From contig DASTPP010000107.1 in the NCBI GenBank assembly GCA_035762175.1, positions 1 through 8,269 of the forward strand: a stretch of DNA of 8,269 nt, in the 5' to 3' direction. Source of the DNA: DASTPP01 sp035762175. GTDB lineage: Bacteria; Myxococcota_A; Polyangia; Polyangiales; Polyangiaceae. The translations under genes were made by a program, and so were the position numbers. Shown in pieces: positions 1-4,774 of this stretch. Below the pieces are notes generated by a model. That model was not told where the DNA came from, ran no database searches, and worked only from the letters and a program-made list of their open reading frames with translations. Each line of letters begins with the position of its first letter. Positions within the stretch are counted from its first letter, which is position 1.

Positions 1-22
1 GGACGGGGCCCCCACTGCCTGA

Positions 23-41
23 GCCCTCCTTCCAGGAGGGC
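23..41. other. Short perfect hairpin near the left edge
   Basis: GCCCTCCT at 23-30 and AGGAGGGC at 34-41 are exact reverse complements around a 3-base loop, so either strand can form an 8-bp GC-rich stem. It lies about 120 bases past the stop codon of the minus-strand PDZ-thioredoxin/VWA gene and could help end that transcript. Neither strand has a run of T after the stem, so a classical intrinsic terminator is not shown. Confidence 0.3.
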
Positions 42-90
42 GAGTTTGGGGTGTCCGGAGGGGCCGCCGGGCCGCGGGCCGCGCGCGGCC

Positions 91-156
91 ACGACGCCGG
101 CCGCCGCAACGCCGGCCGCCGCCACGACGCCGGCCGCCGCAACGCCGGCCGCCGCC
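91..156. repeat. Two exact tandem copies of a 33-bp GC-rich unit
   Basis: Positions 91-123 and 124-156 are identical 33-base units. Each is built from two near-identical halves around a GCCGGCC core (ACGACGCCGGCCGCC, then GCAACGCCGGCCGCCGCC). The array begins 7 bases beyond the stop of the minus-strand gene ending at 164, so it is in its 3' flank. GCCGGC is palindromic and the tract can fold on either strand. I see no gene in 1-163, and the short plus-strand reading frames here give only Ala/Pro/Arg low-complexity protein. Confidence 0.75.
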
Positions 157-163
157 GCCCGCG

Positions 164-2443
164 TTACCGCCGCACCACCAGCTGCCGCGCCGCGTGCTCG
201 AGCTCGCGCGCCGTCGTCGCCGGCAGCACCGCGTCCACGACGGACGCATACCGCCCCATCGCACTATCGCCCGTCCCCCACCCCGCGCGCGGCTCGGGGC
301 AGAGCCAGAGCAGCGTATGCACCCGCTCGCGCAGCCTCGCCAGCGCCTCGACCCCGGGCGGATGGAAGTTCGTCCGCCCGTCGCCCAGCACCACCAGCGT
401 CGAGCGCCGGTCGAGCCTGCGCCCGTAGCGCTCGTCGAAGCTCGCGAAGACCCGCCCGTAGTTCGAGTTGTGCGACACCGGCACGACCTCGCCCCCGTAC
501 GCCTTCGCCAGCGCGACGCGCGCGGGCTCGCGCTCGAAGAGCCGGCTCACCTCGCCCACCTCGCTCACGAACACGAAGCTGCGCGTGCGCTCGAAGAGCT
601 CGTGCACCTGCGCGACGAACTCGAGCATGAACCCGGCCGCCCGCCGCACCGAGTCGCTCACGTCGCAGAGCACCCAGAGCTTCGGACGGTCCCGCCGCGG
701 CGACCTCCGCACGAGCACGACCGGCACCCCCGCCGTCGCCATCGCCGCCCGCACCGTCGCCCCGCCGTCGAGCCTCGCCCCCCGCCGCGCCCGCCGCTCG
801 CGCACGCGCGCCGCCCCCCGCAGCCGCTCGGCCAGCGTGCGCACCGAGGCCCGCACCTCGTCGAGCTCCGCCTCGTTGAGCCCGGCGAAGGGCACGTCGC
901 GCGCCCCCGCCGCCCCGGTCTCCGCCGGGCGCCGCGACGCGTGCAGCCTCGCCTCGACGTACGCCCGCACCTCGTCGGCCATCAGCCCGAGCTCGGCCCG
1001 CAAGGCCTCGACCACCGCCCGCGCCCGCTCCGCGCCCAGCACGTCGGCGAGCTCGCGCTCGAGCCGGTCGAGCCCCCGCCGCGCCCGGCCCACGCCCACC
1101 CGATCGATCGCCCGCTGCGCGAAGTAGCCGAGCTGCGCCTCGCCCCGCAGCCCCTCGAGCAGCCGCCCCATCGAGGCGTCGACCAGGCGCCGGTCGAGCT
1201 CGCCCCCGCCCTCGACCAGCGACGCGAGCAGCGACAGGTCCGACGTCGCGTCGCCCTCGGCCGGCGCGAGCGCCCCGAGCAGCGAGCGCACGAGCCCCAT
1301 CTCGTCGCCCGAGACGCCCCGCTGCCGGAGCCTCGCCTCCCAGTCGCGCCGGTGCGCCCCCTCCGCCCGGAAGAACGCCGCGAACGCCTCGTCGAAGCGC
1401 CCCCGCTCGCCCCGTCGCCGCACCAGCACGCACGCGAGCGCCTCGCGCAAGAGCGCCCGGTCGCCCCAGCCCACCAGGCCGAGCGCCCGCGCCGCCTCGA
1501 TCGCCTGCGCCGTCGAGACCTCGACCCCCGCCCGGCGCAGCGACCACAAGAACTCGTCGAGGACGCGCAGCACCCTTCCGCCCGAAGCCCCCCGACCCCG
1601 CCCTAACTTCTCGGCCAAAAGCCGCGCGATGAGCGCCTCGACCTTGGCGAGGTGCTCGACGTCGACCCCCACCGTCAGCTCGCGCACGACCCCGCGCTTG
1701 TCGACGATGAACATGGTCGGCAGCGCCCGCACCCCGAAGGCGTTGAACACCTTCTCTTCGGCGTCGGCGCCCACCGCGTACTTGATGCCGAACGCCTCGC
1801 TCGCCTTCGTCGCCACCGGGTGCGTGTCGCTGCTGACCCCCAGCACCACCAGCCCCTGGGCGCCGTACTTGTTCTGCCAGTGGTTGAGCACCGGCGTCAC
1901 CGCCCGGCACACCCCGCACCAGGCCGCCCAGAAGTCGAGCACCACCACCTTGCCCTTCGGCAGCCCCTCGCGCGGCATCACCCCGCGCACCGGCTGCAGG
2001 CCCGCCACCGAGGGCGCCTCGCGCCCGAGCTTGTCGGCCCGCAGCATCTCTTCGGCGTTCGGCAGGGGCGCGAGCTTCACGTTGACCGTCGAGGCCCGCC
2101 CCTGCCGCTCGAGGTCGACCTGCAGCGTGTCGCCCGGACGCCGCACCCGCAGCATCGCGATGACGTCGGCGGGGCGGTTGACCGCCTGGCCCGCCACCCG
2201 CACCATCACGTCGCCGTCGCGCAGCCCCGCCCGGTCGGCCGGCGACGACCGGAATACATGCCGCGCCACGACACCTCTCGTCGTGGCCCCCGGCGCCGCC
2301 GCGGCGGGGGTCGTCAAGTCGACCCCCAACCAAGGCCGCCCGTCGTCCTGCGCGTGTGCTACGCGAAGCCCCAGGGTTGATGCCACGAACAACGCCCCGG
2401 CGGCGCCACGCGTCACGAGCCCACGACCGAACTGCCAGCGCAT
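164..2443 (-). CDS. PDZ-thioredoxin (TlpA-like) joined to CoxE-type VWA protein
   Basis: This is a 759-residue ORF. Residues 1-31 form a signal peptide (Arg-rich start, hydrophobic GALFVASTLGL, cleavage after AHA). Residues about 36-125 are a PDZ domain (PWLGVDL, SPADRAGLRDGDV). Residues about 140-279 are a TlpA/ResA-like thioredoxin with the redox pair Cys176/Cys179 in WCGVC and cis-proline Pro242 in ALPT. Residues about 291-759 resemble CoxE-type VWA proteins, with MIDAS-like D594-V-S596-D-S598, Asn/Ser near 660 and Asp688. CoxE proteins normally act in the cytoplasm with MoxR AAA+ ATPases, which conflicts with a signal peptide. The join (residues 280-290) is a Gly/Arg linker starting with a lone TTA codon, so these may be two genes: thioredoxin 1-279 and CoxE from GTG at 1573. 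An in-frame TGA three codons upstream makes ATG 2443 the first possible start. I see no clear Shine-Dalgarno. No MoxR gene is in the window. Confidence 0.85.
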   Translation of the reverse strand: MRWQFGRGLVTRGAAGALFVASTLGLRVAHAQDDGRPWLGVDLTTPAAAAPGATTRGVVARHVFRSSPADRAGLRDGDVMVRVAGQAVNRPADVIAMLRVRRPGDTLQVDLERQGRASTVNVKLAPLPNAEEMLRADKLGREAPSVAGLQPVRGVMPREGLPKGKVVVLDFWAAWCGVCRAVTPVLNHWQNKYGAQGLVVLGVSSDTHPVATKASEAFGIKYAVGADAEEKVFNAFGVRALPTMFIVDKRGVVRELTVGVDVEHLAKVEALIARLLAEKLGRGRGASGGRVLRVLDEFLWSLRRAGVEVSTAQAIEAARALGLVGWGDRALLREALACVLVRRRGERGRFDEAFAAFFRAEGAHRRDWEARLRQRGVSGDEMGLVRSLLGALAPAEGDATSDLSLLASLVEGGGELDRRLVDASMGRLLEGLRGEAQLGYFAQRAIDRVGVGRARRGLDRLERELADVLGAERARAVVEALRAELGLMADEVRAYVEARLHASRRPAETGAAGARDVPFAGLNEAELDEVRASVRTLAERLRGAARVRERRARRGARLDGGATVRAAMATAGVPVVLVRRSPRRDRPKLWVLCDVSDSVRRAAGFMLEFVAQVHELFERTRSFVFVSEVGEVSRLFEREPARVALAKAYGGEVVPVSHNSNYGRVFASFDERYGRRLDRRSTLVVLGDGRTNFHPPGVEALARLRERVHTLLWLCPEPRAGWGTGDSAMGRYASVVDAVLPATTARELEHAARQLVVRR

Positions 2444-2451
2444 CGAACTTC

Positions 2452-3342
2452 ATGGTGAAGGCAAGCCTCCCGTCTGTCGAGCGACCAAGCGCGCGGCCCG
2501 CGCCCTCGCCCTCGCCCTCGCCCTACCCGCGCGCGAAGCGCGGGCTTCGGGGCCCACCTGAACGCCGCGGCCGAGCCTCGCCCCCCCCGCGCGCGAAGCG
2601 CCCGCTCGGCCCCGCCCCCACCTTCACGTCCGCGATCGCCCCCGCCACCGCCGCCCTCGCTCTCGCCTCCGCCGGCCCCGCGCTCGCGCTCGCGCTCGCG
2701 CTCTGCGCCGGGTGCCGCTCGACCGACCTCGGCATGGTCGGCGTCTCCGACCGCCCCCCCGTCTCCCCTCGCGCCCGCCCCCCTTCGTCCGCCGCCCCCG
2801 CCACGAGCTCCTGGGCGACGCCTCAGGCCTTCGCCGCCCTCGCCGCCGTCGACGACCGCCCCCAGCCCTCGCTCGGCCACAACCCGCCGTCCTGGGCCGG
2901 CCTCGTGCACGTCAGCCCGGGCCTCGAGTCCGCCTACCAGACCCTCGGCGCTTCGCACGAGCCTTGGCCCCCCGGCGCCATCGTCGTCGAGCGGCACAAC
3001 GCCGCCGACGGCTCGCCCGGGCCCACCTACGCGATGCGAAAGCTCGAGCCGGGGCAACACCCCGACGCCGGCGACTGGTCCTACGCCGTCGTCGCCTCCG
3101 ACGGCACCCCCCAGAACGTCGGCGACCTCTCGTTCTGCGCCCGCTGCCACGCCGACGCCCCCCATCAGTTTCTCTTCGGGCCCCGAACCGAAGCGCGACG
3201 CCGCCTGCACGGCGCCCCGCCGGGTCAGAGCAACGCCCACTCGCAGGGCCCCGACCAGACCGACGAGGGCCTCTCGCCACCCGAAGATACCGCCCCCCCC
3301 ACGAAGACCGCTCCCGCCCCCTCCCGCCCCCCGAAACGCTAA
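2452..3342 (+). CDS. Exported c-type cytochrome, P460-like, start uncertain
   Basis: Numbered from ATG 2452 this is 296 residues. The recognisable part is residues about 150-245, which match the cytochrome P460 style: PPGAIVVERHN, then YAMRKLEPG, then DAGDWSYAVV, then a CARCH haem-binding site at 229-233 (bases 3136-3150) followed by HQFLFG. P460 cytochromes are periplasmic haem proteins that oxidise hydroxylamine or bind NO; the substrate here cannot be read from sequence. An Ala/Leu-rich hydrophobic stretch (about residues 60-84) ends in CAGC with Cys88, a weak lipobox, so a lipoprotein or cleaved signal is likely. Residues 1-58 before it are Pro/Arg low-complexity, unusually long for a signal n-region, so the true start may be later, possibly a rare codon near 2640. 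The C-terminal 50 residues are Pro-rich and probably disordered. The gene is divergent from the PDZ-thioredoxin gene, with start codons 8 bases apart if both are right. Confidence 0.75.
   Translation: MVKASLPSVERPSARPAPSPSPSPYPRAKRGLRGPPERRGRASPPPRAKRPLGPAPTFTSAIAPATAALALASAGPALALALALCAGCRSTDLGMVGVSDRPPVSPRARPPSSAAPATSSWATPQAFAALAAVDDRPQPSLGHNPPSWAGLVHVSPGLESAYQTLGASHEPWPPGAIVVERHNAADGSPGPTYAMRKLEPGQHPDAGDWSYAVVASDGTPQNVGDLSFCARCHADAPHQFLFGPRTEARRRLHGAPPGQSNAHSQGPDQTDEGLSPPEDTAPPTKTAPAPSRPPKR
2502..2601. repeat. Low-complexity repeats at 5' end of the cytochrome gene
   Basis: Hexamers of GCCCTC run three times from 2502 to 2519, followed by GCCCTA. A 16-base direct repeat, CCCGCGCGCGAAGCGC, occurs at 2526-2541 and again at 2586-2601, 60 bases apart. 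Its GCGC-GAA-GCGC core can form a tiny hairpin. The tract translates to PSPSPSP and PRAKR twice in the cytochrome frame, which looks more like an untranslated divergent promoter region than a protein N-terminus. Confidence 0.6.
2680..2703 (+). repeat. Four in-frame GCGCTC hexamers in the signal sequence
   Basis: GCGCTC is repeated four times exactly, in phase with codons, and encodes Ala-Leu four times in the hydrophobic core just before the CAGC motif of the cytochrome. Gain or loss of a unit would keep the frame and alter only the length of the hydrophobic segment. Confidence 0.8.
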
Positions 3343-3389
3343 GCGGGCGCGCACTGGCATCTTCCGCCGCGACGCGGACAGACAAAAGC

Positions 3390-3443
3390 GCGTACGGCGT
3401 GATCCGAACCCGGTTCCCCGCGGGTTCGAACCACGCCGCACGC
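3390..3443. other. Long imperfect hairpin with a tRNA T-loop-like motif
   Basis: Outer arms 3390-3401 and 3432-3443 pair at 11 of 12 positions (one A-C mismatch). After a symmetric 4x4 internal loop, inner arms GAACCCG (3406-3412) and CGGGTTC (3421-3427) pair perfectly around an 8-base loop. It starts 47 bases past the cytochrome stop codon. Reading on the minus strand, the stem is followed by GCTTTTGTCTG, a weak T tract; on the plus strand there is none. It could be a terminator, a structured RNA or a decayed tRNA piece, as the GGGTTCGAAC motif resembles a T arm. Confidence 0.55.
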
Positions 3444-3502
3444 AACGTTACCAGTCGAGTCTGCCGCTTCTAAGGTAGGCCAGCTAAGCCCAAGCACACC
3501 GC

Positions 3503-3547
3503 CAGACCAAACGCCAAAACACCAAAACGCCAACGCCAAAACGCCAG
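3503..3547. repeat. Degenerate A-rich octamer repeat (AAAACGCC)
   Basis: About five imperfect units of AAAACGCC/AAACGCC/AACGCC lie in tandem between two CCAGA boxes. Composition is strikingly A-rich for this genome. On the minus strand the tract translates to Gly-Val-Leu-Ala/Phe-Trp low complexity. It lies between the hairpin at 3390-3443 and the short minus-strand open frame at 3564-3668. No function can be assigned. Confidence 0.6.
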
Positions 3548-4066
3548 AAGTAAGAAGCAAGGGCTAGGAGGTCGCTTCGAGCTGGTTGCGAAGCTCGTCA
3601 GCAAGCAAGCACGCCGCAAACATGGCCGGGGTTGAGAGTTCGTCGCGCCCCGTTGCTACCGAACGCCCCTAACTGCACCTTCGATGCCAGGCCCCGCGCG
3701 AGCCTTATTTTCGGCCCGACCTCCAAGCTCCCCCCGGCCAGCCCCCCTCACGATCTGACATCGCTGTCGCGGTGCGCGGACCCTTGGCGCAACACCCTTC
3801 CGCCACCACCCCCGTTGCCCCCTCAGCAATGGGTTCCTACCGACCTGAGACCCATCACCTCACCCCGCCCAACCACCGCCCCCCCGCCCCCGAGCGGGGC
3901 CGGTGCCCGAGAGCAGGGCTCCGGGGTGACCCAGCCCCCTCAGCCGCCAGCCCCACGCCCGACGAAGGGTCGCTCCCCGAGCAAGCCCGCGCCTCTGCCC
4001 CCCTTGTCCGCCGGGGGGGCTTCTGCCCGCAAGTACGGCTGGTTTCTCCAGGCGCGCAGGAAGGCC

Positions 4067-4094
4067 TTGACAAGAGACGGCACTTGAGGAAACT
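4067..4094 (+). promoter_or_regulatory. Putative sigma70-type promoter of tRNA-Arg/tadA
   Basis: TTGACA at 4067-4072 is a perfect -35 box. Sixteen bases later GAAACT (4089-4094) matches the -10 consensus at three of six positions. This would start transcription around 4100-4102, just ahead of the tRNA at 4109, which is the normal layout for a tRNA gene. The -10 is weak, so the exact start is an inference. Confidence 0.5.
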
Positions 4095-4108
4095 TCCGAC
4101 CCGCCTTC

Positions 4109-4185
4109 GCGCCCATAGCTCAGCTGGATAGAGCACTGGTCTACGGAACCAGTTGTCGGAAGTTCGAATCTTCCTGGGCGCGCCA
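4109..4185 (+). tRNA. tRNA-Arg, anticodon ACG
   Basis: A full cloverleaf can be drawn. The 7-bp acceptor stem is GCGCCCA (4109-4115) with TGGGCGC (4175-4181). The D stem is GCTC/GAGC. The anticodon stem CTGGT/ACCAG encloses loop CTACGGA, with anticodon ACG at 4143-4145. The T stem GGAAG/CTTCC encloses TTCGAAT. The discriminator base is G, and CCA is encoded at 4183-4185. ACG reads arginine CGN codons once A34 is converted to inosine by TadA, and tadA is the next gene, 18 bases downstream. There is no terminator between them, so one transcript is likely. Confidence 0.97.
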
Positions 4186-4203
4186 CTCAAGCAGCACTCC
4201 TTC

Positions 4204-4725
4204 GTGAGCCGCTCCGAGCGCACCCCCTCCGAAGGCCTCGACGCTGCTACGCCCGCCACGCCGCCCTGGCACGGCGCCATGGGCCTCGCCCTCGCCGAGG
4301 CGGCCGAGGCCGCCGAGGGCAGCGACGTGCCCGTAGGCGCCGTCCTGCTCGACGAGGGCGGGCTCGTCTTGGCGGCCGCGGGCAACCGGCGCGAACGCGA
4401 CGGCGATCCCACCGCTCACGCCGAGGTACTCGTGTTGCGCCAGGCCGCGGGCCTCGCGCGCCACTGGCGCCTCGAAGGCACCACCCTGGTCGTCACCCTC
4501 GAGCCCTGCGTCATGTGCGCGGGCGCCCTGGTCAACGCGCGCGTCCGGCGCGTGGTCTTCGGCGCGCTCGACCCCAAGGCCGGCGCTCTGCGCTCGCTCT
4601 ACCGCCTCGCCGAAGACCCTCGGCTCAACCACCGCCTCGAGATCATCGAGGGCGTGCGCGCCGACGAGTGCGCCGACCTGCTGCGCGGCTTCTTCCGCCG
4701 CCTCCGCGCCGAAGGGCAAAAGTAG
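4204..4725 (+). CDS. tadA: tRNA-specific adenosine deaminase TadA
   Basis: TadA deaminates adenosine 34 to inosine in the ACG anticodon of tRNA-Arg, letting one tRNA read CGU, CGC and CGA. From GTG 4204 the product is 173 residues, close to the family's usual 150-170. The zinc/catalytic motifs are intact: TAHAE with His72 and catalytic Glu74, and LEPCVMCAGA with Cys102 and Cys105. DVPVGAVL near residue 42, GNRRE near 60, VVFGALDPKAGA and the LNHRLEI segment also match TadA. The frame stays open back into the tRNA, so only in-frame GTG 4204 and ATG 4279 are sensible starts. ATG 4279 would give 148 residues but begins inside the first helix, at a Met that aligns with an internal Met of the B. 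subtilis and E. coli proteins, so GTG is preferred. Neither start has a Shine-Dalgarno. The gene converges on the glycosyltransferase gene 49 bases away. Confidence 0.95.
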   Translation: MSRSERTPSEGLDAATPATPPWHGAMGLALAEAAEAAEGSDVPVGAVLLDEGGLVLAAAGNRRERDGDPTAHAEVLVLRQAAGLARHWRLEGTTLVVTLEPCVMCAGALVNARVRRVVFGALDPKAGALRSLYRLAEDPRLNHRLEIIEGVRADECADLLRGFFRRLRAEGQK

Positions 4726-4774
4726 GCCGCCCCCCCGCCGCCCGACGAGCGGACAAGCGCCCCCGCCGCCTGGC

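Larger units (their letters stand above)
3343..4108. other. Gene-free stretch before the tRNA
   Basis: I find no convincing gene here. GC content is visibly lower from about 3360 to 3720 than in the flanks. Contents: a long hairpin (3390-3443), an A-rich repeat (3503-3547), a 6-bp inverted pair GCTTCG/CGAAGC near 3573-3593, a 7-bp inverted pair GCCCCCC/GGGGGGC (3997-4003 with 4014-4020), and a -35 box at 4067. A short minus-strand open frame at 3564-3668 (34 codons) reads like real protein near its end (DELRNQLEATS) but has stops on both sides. It may be a gene remnant. The Pro-rich frames at 3632-4131 look like composition effects. Confidence 0.6.

Noticed and set aside
194..1606. 470-residue plus-strand ORF opposite the VWA gene
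   Set aside because: It is rich in Arg, Pro and His with no domain I recognise. It is the expected antisense shadow of a high-GC gene, and the minus strand shows clear signal peptide, PDZ, thioredoxin and VWA motifs.
2413..3441. 342-residue minus-strand ORF opposite the cytochrome
   Set aside because: It is Gly/Arg/Ala low complexity throughout, while the plus strand carries CxxCH and P460-like motifs.
3390..3443. A second functional tRNA gene
   Set aside because: There is a T-arm-like motif and partial acceptor pairing, but only 23 bases are left for the D and anticodon arms, one T-stem pair is mismatched, and no CCA follows. A plain hairpin explains it better.
4109..4185. tRNA gene as an integration site for a mobile element
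   Set aside because: No direct repeat of the tRNA 3' end, no integrase and no change to foreign composition is visible downstream; tadA follows directly.
3860..4412. Minus-strand ORFs with a segment like GRFELPTTGSVDQCS
   Set aside because: This is the familiar spurious translation of the strand opposite a tRNA gene; the segment lies exactly over tRNA-Arg(ACG).
4726..4774. Bidirectional terminator between convergent tadA and the glycosyltransferase
   Set aside because: The 49-base gap is GC-rich but I could not find a stem with a T run on either strand.
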